A DNA stretch of 38,477 bases from an uncultured Lachnospiraceae bacterium (GCA_905207905.1 CAJLNC010000018.1:1-38477), one strand, 5' to 3'; shown: positions 21,448-29,758, numbered from the stretch's first letter. The notes: a model not told the origin generated them from the letters alone. Made by a program: numbers and translations.

Positions 21448-22318
21448 GCTGGTTTGCAAGGGATTGGAAAAAAGTTACGGGAAAAAGGAGGTACTCCACA
21501 ACCTGGATCTGGAGCTGGAGAGCGGAAAGATCTATGGCCTGATCGGGAGGAACGGAGCTGGAAAGACCACGCTGCTTTCTGTGCTTACTGCCCAGAGTCC
21601 GGCCACTGCAGGCACTGTTGTTTTTGACGGAAAACCAGTGTGGGAAAATCGGGAGGTGCTGGAGCATATCTGCTTTTCCAGGGAATTAAATCAGATGATG
21701 GGGAACAGCGGCAATCCTTTGAAGGTGAAGGAGTATCTGCGGATTGCAGCCACCTATTTTGTTCATTGGGACAAAGAGATGGCAAAGAGGCTGATTGAAA
21801 AGTTTCATCTGGATGTGAATAAGCGCATCAGCAAGATGTCCAAGGGAATGACCTCCATGGTGACCATCATTGTAGCCCTTGCCAGCAAGGCGGAGTTTAC
21901 TTTTCTGGATGAACCGGTAGCAGGTCTGGATGTGGTGGCCAGGGAGCAGTTTTATAGAATCCTTCTGGAGGAATATACGCAGACCGGGCGCACCTTTGTG
22001 ATCTCCACCCACATCATTGAGGAGGCTGCTGACGTGCTGGAGGAAGTGATCATTTTGGATCAGGGCAAGATCCTCCTAAAGGAAAATACCCAGGAGCTTC
22101 TGGAGCGGAGTTATCACATCAGCGGCCACGAGGAGGAAGTGGATCAGGCGGCTGCAGGCCTTGAGCTGCATCATCAGGAGCGGCTTGGGCGGAGCAAGGG
22201 TGTGACGGTGCTGTTAAAACCGGGACAGACCATTCCGGCAGGCTATGACGTGAGCGTTCAGAAGCTGAATTTGCAGAAGGTATTTGTGGCGCTTTGCGGA
22301 GAGGAGGATGCAGAATGA
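21440..22318 (+). CDS. ABC transporter ATP-binding protein
   Basis: A 292-residue ATPase that would energise the two membrane proteins encoded next to it. Walker A is GRNGAGKTT, Walker B is TFLDEP and the H-loop is ISTHIIEEA. The signature, usually LSGGQ or LSKGM, reads MSKGMTSM, as in many YtrB/BcrA-like exporters. The ATG at 21440 follows AAGGAGGGG (21425-21433) and overlaps the regulator stop. The stop (ATGA) overlaps the next gene. By subfamily this is most likely an exporter ATPase. The substrate is unknown; in related clusters it is an antibiotic peptide or a cell-wall precursor stress signal. Confidence 0.92.
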   Translation: MSKLVCKGLEKSYGKKEVLHNLDLELESGKIYGLIGRNGAGKTTLLSVLTAQSPATAGTVVFDGKPVWENREVLEHICFSRELNQMMGNSGNPLKVKEYLRIAATYFVHWDKEMAKRLIEKFHLDVNKRISKMSKGMTSMVTIIVALASKAEFTFLDEPVAGLDVVAREQFYRILLEEYTQTGRTFVISTHIIEEAADVLEEVIILDQGKILLKENTQELLERSYHISGHEEEVDQAAAGLELHHQERLGRSKGVTVLLKPGQTIPAGYDVSVQKLNLQKVFVALCGEEDAE

Positions 22319-23067
22319 CGAAGGATGGATATGCAAAAGCTTCCGGTCTGAGAAAAGAAAGCGGCAGACAAAAGGAAAAGGGCAGCCTTGGCAGTCATGT
22401 GAGAATGTGGGGCAGATACGCAGGGGAGAGCCTGGCAGCCTCTCTGGGGGCGTCGCTTGTCCTTCTGCTCTTCTACGGAGTGCTGGGAAGCAGTTTTTCC
22501 GCAAAGTCTCTGGGGGGAGGAATCTTAACCTCGCTGGCGCTCTACCCCTACTATCTGACTTTAGCAGCGGTGTTTGTGCAGGCCATTGTATCAGCCAATG
22601 CTTTTCAGCTATATTTTCCGGTGCTGGTATCTATGAATGCCAGCAGAAGGTCTGTGGTGTTGGGAGCAGCAGCCAGCCAAGGGGGGTGCACCCTTTTGGT
22701 GGCGTGCATCAGCATTCTGATCTGGAGATGGAATCCCAGCGATATCGCGGTAGATGGAATAAAACTGATCCCTCTTTTGGCAGGGCTCCTTCTTTTTACT
22801 ACCGGATTTACCATTGTTTTAGGAGCAGTATCCCTTCGATGGGGAAAGATCGGAACCCTCATTCTGGTGCTGTTCTTTATGTTCTGGGGAGCAGGGGCAG
22901 GAATCCTTTATGCCGTGAACGGTGCGGACGCAGGGAGGATGCTGGCGCAGGTTCGGGACATTGACCAGATCGTTCAGGCAGCAGTACTGGGAGCCGGACT
23001 TGTTATGTTTCTTCTCGGAACCTGCTTTTCAGCGGCTGTTGTGAGGAAACTGGAGATACGAAGATAG
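22315..23067 (+). CDS. ABC transporter membrane protein (first of two)
   Basis: A 250-residue protein with about six hydrophobic segments after a basic N terminus of about 30 residues (KASGLRKESGRQKEKG). The start at 22315 gives the ATGA overlap with the ATPase gene and has GAGAGGAGG at 22300-22308. No specific family is recognised by eye. It is taken to be a permease subunit because it lies between the ATPase and another membrane protein in a YtrA-type operon. Confidence 0.8.
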   Translation: MTKDGYAKASGLRKESGRQKEKGSLGSHVRMWGRYAGESLAASLGASLVLLLFYGVLGSSFSAKSLGGGILTSLALYPYYLTLAAVFVQAIVSANAFQLYFPVLVSMNASRRSVVLGAAASQGGCTLLVACISILIWRWNPSDIAVDGIKLIPLLAGLLLFTTGFTIVLGAVSLRWGKIGTLILVLFFMFWGAGAGILYAVNGADAGRMLAQVRDIDQIVQAAVLGAGLVMFLLGTCFSAAVVRKLEIRR

Positions 23068-23078
23068 GAGGGATTTGT

Positions 23079-23798
23079 ATGCTGCAGGCAGTAAAAAGAC
23101 AGTTGTCTGTTCGGAAGGATGACTGGTTGTTAGGAAGTTTTATTGCGGTGATAGCCTATCTGGCAGGAGGAATTCTGCTGGCAGTGCTGATGTTTTTGAA
23201 CAAGTCAGCTGATTTTTATATCAATCTTGGCAGTATTCTGGCAATGGCGGTGGGAGGCATTTATTTTTTGATCACTGTGGTGGGAAGCACGATCAGCTAT
23301 TTTAATCTGGAAATTTCCTTTGGAAGCACCAGAAAAGAATTTCTGATATCCCACTATGCAGTCTGTTTCCTTCACGGGATGTCTTATGTGGTTCTGATCG
23401 TTGTCCTGGCGTTTTTGGAGCAGATTCTGGCAAAGTTTTTTTGGGCAGACAAGGCCCTGGTGATGGATATTCTGCCCTGGATTCCCAAAGTGGGAGGACT
23501 GCTTGTGACAGGCATCATGATTCTGTCCACATTGGCGGCGGCGCTGATCATGCGCTTCGGCCGTCTTGCCGGTTGGACTCTGTGGGGTGTTTGGATGGTG
23601 TTTTTCATCGGGGCTCCCCAGGTGATGGATGCGGTGGAGGAGGCTCCGGATTCGGTGTTTGGTAAGATCGGAAGATGGTTTCTCTGGCTGGCGGGTCAGC
23701 TTCCCTGGTACGGCTGGCTGGCGCTGGGGGGCGGGGCAGCACTGCTCTGCTTGCTTGGAACTGTATGGATACTAAAAAAACAGCAGGTGACGGCCTGA
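23079..23798 (+). CDS. ABC transporter membrane protein (second of two)
   Basis: A 239-residue protein with six hydrophobic segments, resembling ABC-2 type permeases in layout. The segment FGSTRKEFLISHY, in a cytoplasmic loop after TM2, resembles the coupling helix of such permeases (GxSRKxF type). TAGGAGGGATTTGT precedes the ATG. It lies 11 bp after the first permease gene and closes the operon before a strong terminator. Confidence 0.8.
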   Translation: MLQAVKRQLSVRKDDWLLGSFIAVIAYLAGGILLAVLMFLNKSADFYINLGSILAMAVGGIYFLITVVGSTISYFNLEISFGSTRKEFLISHYAVCFLHGMSYVVLIVVLAFLEQILAKFFWADKALVMDILPWIPKVGGLLVTGIMILSTLAAALIMRFGRLAGWTLWGVWMVFFIGAPQVMDAVEEAPDSVFGKIGRWFLWLAGQLPWYGWLALGGGAALLCLLGTVWILKKQQVTA

Positions 23799-23807
23799 AA
23801 AATAAAG

Positions 23808-23853
23808 AAAGCCTCCGGGTACACGCTTGAAGCGGTACTCTGAGGCTTTTGTG
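23808..23853 (+). terminator. Terminator of the GntR/ABC operon
   Basis: AAAGCCTC (23808-23815) pairs with GAGGCTTT (23842-23849). Inside it GGGTAC pairs with GTACTC and CGC with GCG, giving a long segmented hairpin that ends in TTTT. It is 10 bases after the stop codon. Confidence 0.75.
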
Positions 23854-24039
23854 CAGTGCGAGGGGGAGAAGAATTTTGCAGTTTTGAAACCGGATGTTCA
23901 CAGGGAATGGGATCAGGCTTGACAGAAAGAAACATAAGATGAATCAGGCTGAAAAAGATATATTCCCACGGAATTTTGGAGATTTTCCCAGAATAATTCC
24001 CCTATTTTTTTGAAAAGCAGTATAATAATGGAAAAAACA

Positions 24040-24048
24040 TGCTATAAT
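24040..24048 (+). promoter_or_regulatory. Extended -10 promoter of the FadR-type regulator gene
   Basis: TGC-TATAAT (24040-24048) is an extended -10 element, for which a good -35 is not needed. A second TATAAT at 24021-24026 is a weaker alternative. The rest of the gap 23854-24039 shows an isolated TTGACA at 23919 with no matching -10, and nothing else I can support. Confidence 0.5.
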
Positions 24049-24119
24049 GAAAGAAATCAAAAGAGATAGGGGCGGGAAAAACAGGAAATAGTCAGATGTC
24101 CTGCCCTGCGGGAGAAAAT

Positions 24120-24851
24120 ATGTATCAGTTTGAAAAGGTGAACAAAAAGCTGCTGGGTTCCCAGGTGGAAGATGCCCTGATGGATTTTATATTGAAGAAA
24201 CCGTTGCAGATTGGGGAAAAACTGCCCAATGAATTTGAACTGGCAGAACAGTTTGGCGTAGGGCGAAGTACGGTGAGGGAGGCAGTAAAGAGTCTGGTAT
24301 CCAAGGGAGTGCTGGAGGTTCGCAGAGGATCCGGAACCTATGTGATCAGCACCTGTACATCCGAGGAGGATCCTTTGGGGCTGTCCAGGTTTGAGGATCG
24401 CTACAAGCTGGCGCTGGAGCTTCTGGAGGTGCGTCTGATGCTGGAGCCGGAGATTGCAGCCCTGGCTGCAGAGTATGCCACGGAGGAGGAGATGGAGCAG
24501 TTGGAAAAACTCTGCGACGAGGTGGAGCAGCTTTACCAGGCAGGAATCAATCACATTTCAAAAGATATTGAATTTCATACCTGCATTGCAAAGTGCAGCA
24601 ACAATCGGGTGGTGGAGATTCTGGTGCCAATCATTAATTCGGCAGTATCCACCTTTGCCAATCTGACCCACAGGGAACTGATGCGGGAGACGATTGAGAC
24701 TCACCGGGCAGTGACAGAAGCCATCCTGCGCAGAGACAGCGTGGGTGCCAGATGCGCCATGATGATGCATCTGACTTACAACCGTCAGAAGCTTATGAGC
24801 AAGTATCAGGAGCAGGAGATGAGGAAGGAAAAATCTGAGCAGTTTTTATGA
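24120..24851 (+). CDS. GntR-family transcriptional regulator, FadR type
   Basis: A 243-residue (or 251 if started at ATG 24096) metabolite-responsive regulator. The N-terminal winged helix (about residues 10-75) has GEKLPNEFELAEQFGVGRSTVREAVKSL, then LEVRRGSGTYV in the wing. The C-terminal all-helical FCD ligand domain begins near residue 95 (LLEVRLMLEPEIAALAA) and shows the metal/ligand pattern with FHTCIAKCSNN and RETIETHRAVTEAI (His residues). GCGGGAG precedes 24120 and AGGAAA precedes 24096, so the start is uncertain. It lies upstream of a gluconate-type permease and a dehydratase, so it probably senses a sugar acid and acts at the palindromes by the permease promoter. Confidence 0.9.
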   Translation: MYQFEKVNKKLLGSQVEDALMDFILKKPLQIGEKLPNEFELAEQFGVGRSTVREAVKSLVSKGVLEVRRGSGTYVISTCTSEEDPLGLSRFEDRYKLALELLEVRLMLEPEIAALAAEYATEEEMEQLEKLCDEVEQLYQAGINHISKDIEFHTCIAKCSNNRVVEILVPIINSAVSTFANLTHRELMRETIETHRAVTEAILRRDSVGARCAMMMHLTYNRQKLMSKYQEQEMRKEKSEQFL

Positions 24852-24904
24852 AACAGTCCTGAAAACCGGTCCGTTCTATTTCTACAGAAGAAAACCATAA
24901 AAAT

Positions 24905-24950
24905 ACACAAAAGAAGCGCGTTTTTTGCAGGAAAACAGCGCTTCTTTTGT
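24905..24950. terminator. Terminator after the FadR-type regulator
   Basis: CACAAAAGAAGCGC (24905-24918) and GCGCTTCTTTTGTG (24937-24950) pair perfectly over 14 bp, with the T-run inside the stem. It would work in either direction and isolates the regulator from the permease gene. Confidence 0.75.
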
Positions 24951-24975
24951 GCAAGATATAGAAAAAACTCTTGAG

Positions 24976-24986
24976 ACATCAGATGT
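24976..24986. promoter_or_regulatory. Operator-like palindrome upstream of the permease promoter
   Basis: ACATC-A-GATGT is a perfect palindrome ending two bases before the -35. It shares the half-site ACATCAGA with the larger palindrome at 25029-25046, about 56 bp downstream centre to centre. Confidence 0.5.
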
Positions 24987-24987
24987 A

Positions 24988-25016
24988 TTGACAGAAATAA
25001 CGGAAATTGATAGAAT
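24988..25016 (+). promoter_or_regulatory. Promoter of the gluconate-type permease operon
   Basis: TTGACA (24988-24993) and TAGAAT (25011-25016) are 17 bp apart. The start would be near 25023, between the two operator-like sites. Confidence 0.8.
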
Positions 25017-25028
25017 ATACGCATGACG

Positions 25029-25046
25029 ACATAAGACGTCTGATGT
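25029..25046. promoter_or_regulatory. 18-bp operator-like palindrome just after the start site
   Basis: ACATAAGAC-GTCTGATGT is an 18-bp palindrome with 8 of 9 positions paired. Its position right after the transcription start is typical for repression. The regulator encoded at 24120 is the obvious candidate, by inference. Confidence 0.6.
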
Positions 25047-25087
25047 AAAGAGAAGAGAAAAAATTTAATATTAAAGGAGGACATTTT

Positions 25088-26446
25088 ATGAGTGAAGCAG
25101 CAGCTGCACTGAATCCTACCAGGCTGGTGATCGCAGCCCTTATCGGCCTGATCATTCTTCTGGTACTGATCATTAAATTTAAGTTTCATGCCATGGTTTC
25201 CATTCTGGTGGGAGCTCTGGCTATCGGCCTGATTGCCGGTATGCCTTTTGAGGACATTATTAATGCGGTGAATGATGGTATCGGGAATACTCTAAAAGGC
25301 ATTGCTCTTTTGGTGGGCTTAGGATCCATGTTCGGAGCAATCCTGGAAGTATCGGGAGGCGCCCAGTCCCTGGCAGTCACTATGGTAAAGCGTTTTGGAG
25401 ACAAGAAGGCAGCATGGGCTTTGGGAATTACAGGTCTGGTGATCGCCATGCCGGTATTTTTTGATGCCGGTTTGATTATTCTGATTCCGCTGGCTTTTTC
25501 TCTTGCTAAGAGAACCAAACGATCCTCCCTGTTTTACGTGATCCCTCTTCTGGCAGGATTGGCAGTAGGACATGCTTTTATCCCTCCCACTCCTGGCCCG
25601 GTGCTGGTGGCTACCATGTTGAATGTGGAGCTTGGATGGGTGATTGTGGTAGGCATTTTCTGCGGTATTTTTGCCATGATCGTGGCTGGCCCGGTTTGGG
25701 GTGCTATCTGCGGTAAGAAGCATTATGTTCCGGTTCCGGAGCATGTAGCCAGCCAGGCAGATTTTGATGAGTCCAAGCTGCCAAAGTTTGGAACGATTGT
25801 TGGCATCATCCTGATTCCTCTGGTATTGATCATCCTGGATTCTGTGGCAGGAATTGTGCCGGCGATGGCTCCGGTACAGCCTATTTTAGGGTTTTTGGGT
25901 GAACCTTTTGTAGCGTTGCTGATTGCTACCATTGTAGCCATGTTCCTGCTGGGAACGAAACACGGCTACAGCCTGGAAGAGCTGGAAAAGGTGATGACCA
26001 AATCCTTAGAGCCTACCGGATTGATTTTGCTGGTAACAGCCTGCGGCGGTGTGCTGCGCTATATGCTTCAGTATTCCGGTCTGGGGGATGTGATCGGAAA
26101 TGCAGTTTCGGCAGCGAACCTTCCGATTGTAGTGATCGCTTTTATTGTGGCAGCTCTGGTCCGTATCTGCGTGGGTTCTGCCACCGTTGCCATGACTATG
26201 GCAGCAGGAATTGTGGCGGCGATGCCCGGAATTGCAGATCTGTCTCCCTTGTATCTGGCCTGCACCACAGCAGCAGTGGCCGGAGGGGCTACCGTTTGCT
26301 CCCATTTTAATGACTCCGGTTTCTGGCTGGTGAAGTCCCTGGTGGGAATGGATGAAAAAACTACTTTAAAAACCTGGACGATCATGGAGACACTGGTGGG
26401 AGGCACCGGTTTTCTGGTGGCTTTGATCATTTCCTTCTTTGCATAG
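25088..26446 (+). CDS. Gluconate:H+ symporter family permease (GntP family)
   Basis: A 452-residue membrane protein with about 12 helices, importing gluconate or a related sugar acid with protons. Family segments are GLGSMFGAILEVSGGAQSLA, PVFFDAGLIILIPLAFSLAK, HAFIPPTPGPV and the C-terminal VGSATVAMTMAAGIVA, followed by CSHFNDSGFWLVKS. All are hallmark GntP stretches. AAAGGAGGAC precedes the ATG. Its neighbour is a dehydratase of the IlvD/Edd family, which suggests uptake followed by dehydration of an aldonic acid. The stop codon lies in a perfect 9-bp hairpin (26442-26469). Confidence 0.93.
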   Translation: MSEAAAALNPTRLVIAALIGLIILLVLIIKFKFHAMVSILVGALAIGLIAGMPFEDIINAVNDGIGNTLKGIALLVGLGSMFGAILEVSGGAQSLAVTMVKRFGDKKAAWALGITGLVIAMPVFFDAGLIILIPLAFSLAKRTKRSSLFYVIPLLAGLAVGHAFIPPTPGPVLVATMLNVELGWVIVVGIFCGIFAMIVAGPVWGAICGKKHYVPVPEHVASQADFDESKLPKFGTIVGIILIPLVLIILDSVAGIVPAMAPVQPILGFLGEPFVALLIATIVAMFLLGTKHGYSLEELEKVMTKSLEPTGLILLVTACGGVLRYMLQYSGLGDVIGNAVSAANLPIVVIAFIVAALVRICVGSATVAMTMAAGIVAAMPGIADLSPLYLACTTAAVAGGATVCSHFNDSGFWLVKSLVGMDEKTTLKTWTIMETLVGGTGFLVALIISFFA

Positions 26447-26483
26447 GGCAGCATCCGTGTTGCCCTATGTACAAGGATGCTGC
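26442..26483 (+). other. Two mutually exclusive perfect hairpins at the permease stop codon
   Basis: CATAGGGCA (26442-26450) pairs perfectly with TGCCCTATG (26461-26469). GCAGCATCC (26448-26456) pairs perfectly with GGATGCTGC (26475-26483). The two share bases, so they compete, or form a pseudoknot if only GCATCC/GGATGC of the second is used. No U-run follows. It may be an mRNA processing or stability element between permease and dehydratase. Confidence 0.55.
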
Positions 26484-26672
26484 GGAAGAAGATAATACAG
26501 AGACGGAAATATAAAAAAAGCAAAGCCTGTATCAAAATCGGTAAGGAAGTCAAATCGCACAGGCGTATGGACAGCAGCCGGGCGAATAGAAATGGCAAGA
26601 ACCGTTTTTGCTGTCGATTGCATAACAGAGAACAGAAGGAACTGTTTAATCAGGGAAAAGGAGTGAATTACT

Positions 26673-28418
26673 ATGAAATTAAAGAGTCAGGAAATGCGCA
26701 CATTGGCACCGGAATTAGATCCGCTTCGCATTGGCACCGGATGGAAACCGGAGGATCTGTCCAAGCCTCAGGTCATGATTGAGAGTACCTTTGGGGACAG
26801 CCATCCCGGCAGCGGACATCTGGATATCCTGGTGGAAGAAGTGAGAAAAGGGATAGTGTCTGCGGGAGGTTACGGCGCCAGATACTTCTGTACGGATATC
26901 TGCGACGGAGAGAGCCAGGGGACGGATGGAATCAATTTCAGTCTGGCCAGCCGGGAAATGATCGCGAATATGATCGAGATCCATGCCAACGCTACTCCCT
27001 TTGATGCCGGGGTGTATCTGGCAAGCTGCGACAAGGGGCTTCCGGCTAATCTGATGGGACTGGCCAGAGTGGATATTCCAGCAGTGGTAGTGCCCGGAGG
27101 AACGATGAATGCAGGCCCAAAGATGCTGACTTTAGAGCAGCTTGGCATGTACAGTGCTAAGTTCCAGAGAGGGGAAATCGATGAGGAAAAGTTAAACTGG
27201 GCGAAATGCAACGCCTGTCCAAGCTGCGGAGCCTGCTCCTTTATCGGAACCGCTTCCACCATGCAGATCATGGCAGAGGCTCTTGGGCTGGCACTTCCGG
27301 GCAGCGCCCTGATGCCGGCTACCAGCCCGGACCTTCTTACCTACGCAAGACAGGCGGGAGAGCGGGCCGTTGCCATGGCTGGCGATCCGGATATGTGTCC
27401 CACCAAGATCGTGACCATGGACAGCTTTGAAAATGCCATTTTGGTTCACGCGGCAATTTCCGGCAGCACCAACTGTCTGCTGCACATTCCGGCCATTGCC
27501 CATGAATTTGGCCTGGAAGTGACGGGAGATACCTTTGATAAGCTGCATCGCAATGCCAGATATCTTCTGGATGTGCGTCCTGCGGGCCGCTGGCCGGCAG
27601 AGTGCTTCTATTATGCTGGCGGTGTTCCGGCTATTATGGAGGAGATTAAAGAGCATCTGCATCTGGATGTGATGACTGTGACAGGAAAGACGCTCGGAGA
27701 GAATTTGAAAGACCTTCGGGAGAATGGGTTCTATGAGCGGTGTGAGAAATGGCTTCAGGAATTTAATGAGAGAAACGGAGTATCCCTTACCCGTGAGGAT
27801 ATTATCCGTCCTTACGATAAGGCCATTGGAACGGAAGGCAGTATTGCCATCCTGAGAGGAAATCTGGCTCCGGAGGGAGCAGTGATCAAGCACACTGCCT
27901 GCCCGAAAGAAATGTTTAAGGCAGTGCTCAATGCCCGTCCCTTTGACAGTGAGGAGGAGTGTCTGGACGCAGTGCTTCATCATAAGGTTCAGAAAGGGGA
28001 TGCAGTCTTTATCCGTTATGAGGGGCCCAAGGGCAGCGGAATGCCGGAGATGTTCTACACCTCTGAGGCCATCAGCAGCGATAAGGAGCTGGGACGCAGC
28101 ATTGCGCTGATCACAGACGGACGGTTCTCCGGCGCTTCCACTGGTCCGGTGATCGGCCACTGCAGCCCGGAGGCTGTGGACGGAGGCCCTATCGCGCTGG
28201 TAGAAGAGGGAGATCTGATCGAGATCGATGTGATGGCAAGAAAGCTGGAGATCATCGGGATCCATGGGGAGCGAAAGACTCCGGAGGAAATTGATGCAGT
28301 GCTGGCGGAACGTCGGAAAAACTGGAAGCCGAGAGAGCCGAAGTATAAAAAAGGCGTGCTGAGACTGTTCAGTGAACATGCAGTGAGCCCCATGAAAGGC
28401 GCCTATCTGGATTTTTGA
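26673..28418 (+). CDS. Dihydroxy-acid/sugar-acid dehydratase, IlvD/Edd family
   Basis: A 581-residue Fe-S dehydratase. Likely cluster ligands are in CTDICDGESQG (Cys73, Cys77), SCDKGLP (Cys119) and CPSCGACSFIGTASTMQIM (about 182-200). The C-terminal LITDGRFSGASTGPVIGHCSPEA is a family signature. It could be biosynthetic dihydroxy-acid dehydratase, but no other branched-chain gene is near. The context of a GntP permease and a FadR-type regulator points instead to a sugar-acid dehydratase such as those acting on xylonate or gluconate. AAAGGAGTGAATT precedes the ATG. The 226-bp gap before it contains the hairpin pair and no clear promoter, so it is probably in the permease operon. Confidence 0.9.
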   Translation: MKLKSQEMRTLAPELDPLRIGTGWKPEDLSKPQVMIESTFGDSHPGSGHLDILVEEVRKGIVSAGGYGARYFCTDICDGESQGTDGINFSLASREMIANMIEIHANATPFDAGVYLASCDKGLPANLMGLARVDIPAVVVPGGTMNAGPKMLTLEQLGMYSAKFQRGEIDEEKLNWAKCNACPSCGACSFIGTASTMQIMAEALGLALPGSALMPATSPDLLTYARQAGERAVAMAGDPDMCPTKIVTMDSFENAILVHAAISGSTNCLLHIPAIAHEFGLEVTGDTFDKLHRNARYLLDVRPAGRWPAECFYYAGGVPAIMEEIKEHLHLDVMTVTGKTLGENLKDLRENGFYERCEKWLQEFNERNGVSLTREDIIRPYDKAIGTEGSIAILRGNLAPEGAVIKHTACPKEMFKAVLNARPFDSEEECLDAVLHHKVQKGDAVFIRYEGPKGSGMPEMFYTSEAISSDKELGRSIALITDGRFSGASTGPVIGHCSPEAVDGGPIALVEEGDLIEIDVMARKLEIIGIHGERKTPEEIDAVLAERRKNWKPREPKYKKGVLRLFSEHAVSPMKGAYLDF

Positions 28419-28555
28419 GAGAGCATTGGAAAAGAAAGAGCAATGCAGCTTATTTTCGATATCTTATCTGTTTATTTGACGGGGATATCCGTTTGTCGGT
28501 ACAAGAGCGGCATAGCATTAAAAAGGCGGGAAAGGCCAGGTTCATAGAAAAGTAT

Positions 28556-28589
28556 GGAAAAGCAAGTCTGAAAAGGGCTTGCTTTTTCC
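28556..28589 (+). terminator. Terminator of the permease-dehydratase operon
   Basis: AAAAGCAAG (28558-28566) and CTTGCTTTT (28578-28586) form a stem that ends in TTTTT, about 140 bases after the dehydratase stop. The following stretch to 28771 shows no gene or structure I can support. Confidence 0.75.
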
Positions 28590-28771
28590 TTTTGGGATTT
28601 TATCATGGAATATTTGCGGACAAAGATCTGTGATTTTTCTATACAGGAGAATGGGAGAACCTTTCGCAATAATGGAAAGAATAGGAAAGGCTGTTGCGCT
28701 ATGGGGAACCTATTTTAGCTGGCGGTGGAACAAAAAGTTAAAAACAGTGTTTTGAATAAGACTCTTATTGA

Positions 28772-28800
28772 TTGACAAATAGATAAAAACGGAGTATATT
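28772..28800 (+). promoter_or_regulatory. Promoter of the two-component system operon
   Basis: TTGACA (28772-28777) and TATATT (28795-28800) are 17 bp apart. The start near 28807 leaves a 5' leader of about 245 bases before the regulator gene. Confidence 0.82.
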
Positions 28801-28822
28801 ATAAACAGTTACATTTCTGAGC

Positions 28823-28934
28823 TTCTGGCGTTTCGCTGAATTTTCAAACAAAGATGGAAAAATAACAAAAAGGGAATGAGACGCCGGAAAATGCAGGGAA
28901 GCGGTTCCAGCAGTTTCAGCGCCTTTTGAGGAGG
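28823..28934 (+). other. Structured 5' leader of the two-component operon
   Basis: TTCTGGCGTTTC (28823-28834) pairs along all 12 bases (two G-U) with GAGACGCCGGAA (28878-28889), with an A-rich 43-base loop. A GGAA/TTCC hairpin follows near 28897-28908. GAGGAGGA (28927-28934) resembles a ribosome site but has no start codon in range. No known riboswitch was recognised. Confidence 0.4.
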
Positions 28935-29050
28935 ATACTCAGAGGCTGCTGAGGGGAAAGGATTGATCTAAAATACAGAAAAACTTCTTGCCAGAGAGCC
29001 GTTTTCTGTATATGATGAAGCGGAGAAGGAACTATGTGGGGGAGTGTGCA

Positions 29051-29758
29051 GTGATACAGATTGCGATTGTAGAAGATGAGGAGCTATATGCAAATCAGTT
29101 AAAGGAATTTTTACATCAGTATGAAACCGAAAAAGGGATAGGTTTCGAAATTTCGTATTTTTCAGACGGAGATGGGATTGTTTATAATTATAGATCTCAG
29201 TATGATATTATTCTGATGGATGTGCAGATGAAATTTATGGATGGGATGTCTGCAGCGGAGGAGATTCGGAAGGTAGATTCTCAGGTGATTATTATTTTTA
29301 TCACGAATATGCGTCAGTATGCGATCCGTGGATATGCAGTGGAGGCATTGGACTATGTGGTAAAGCCGATTACCTATTTTGCATTTTCAGAACGTTTGGG
29401 AAGGGCGATAGAAAAGGTAAAGCGGCGGGAGCAGCAGAATTTGTTTGTGAATATCAGGGGAGGAGTATTGCGGGTTGCAGTCAGTGATATCTTTTACGTT
29501 GAGAGCCAGGGGCATACATTGGTTTACCATACTGCTTCCGGAGTGTTTGAAGGGTCTGGCGCTATGAAGGAAGTGGAGGAGAAGCTGGGAAAATATAGTT
29601 TTTTCCGGGGCAATAAAGGATATCTGATTAATCTTGCTCATGTGGACGGGATTCAGGATGGATGCGCCGTAGTCCGGGGAGAGAAACTGGGATTGAGCCG
29701 ATCCAGGAAAAATCAGTTTATGGAGGCATTGACCAATTACTGGAGCGAGGTGAAATAA
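29051..29758 (+). CDS. LytTR-family response regulator (AgrA-like)
   Basis: A 235-residue response regulator. The start is GTG at 29051 after GGGGGAG, giving an N terminus reading M-IQIAIVEDEELYAN. The upstream in-frame extension from 28988 is not protein-like. The receiver has the acidic pocket (VEDEE), the phospho-acceptor Asp in IILMDVQM and the Lys in VVKPI. The C-terminal LytTR DNA-binding domain (about 135-235) has FVNIRGGVLRVAVSDIFYVES and the SFFRGNKGYLINLAHV pattern. LytTR proteins bind paired direct repeats near -35 regions. The stop overlaps the kinase ATG by one base (TAATG). Confidence 0.93.
   Translation: MIQIAIVEDEELYANQLKEFLHQYETEKGIGFEISYFSDGDGIVYNYRSQYDIILMDVQMKFMDGMSAAEEIRKVDSQVIIIFITNMRQYAIRGYAVEALDYVVKPITYFAFSERLGRAIEKVKRREQQNLFVNIRGGVLRVAVSDIFYVESQGHTLVYHTASGVFEGSGAMKEVEEKLGKYSFFRGNKGYLINLAHVDGIQDGCAVVRGEKLGLSRSRKNQFMEALTNYWSEVK

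Noticed and set aside
22284..22964. 226-codon plus-strand frame overlapping the first ABC membrane gene
   Set aside because: It is in a different phase from the hydrophobic protein and lacks transmembrane pattern. The frame starting at 22315 has the ribosome site and the overlap with the ATPase gene.
26477..26782. 101-codon frame between permease and dehydratase
   Set aside because: It runs into the dehydratase gene in another phase and has no ribosome site. It is Lys/Arg-rich noise.
27192..28379. 395-codon minus-strand frame opposite the dehydratase gene
   Set aside because: It is antisense to a strongly recognisable IlvD/Edd gene. The composition is that of a shadow frame, with no domain recognised.
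28415..28633. 72-codon frame after the dehydratase
   Set aside because: It begins with TTG without a ribosome site, runs through the terminator hairpin, and shows no protein-like features.
28807..29050. Two-component leader considered as a c-di-GMP or other known riboswitch
   Set aside because: The conserved core bases of the classes I know are not present.
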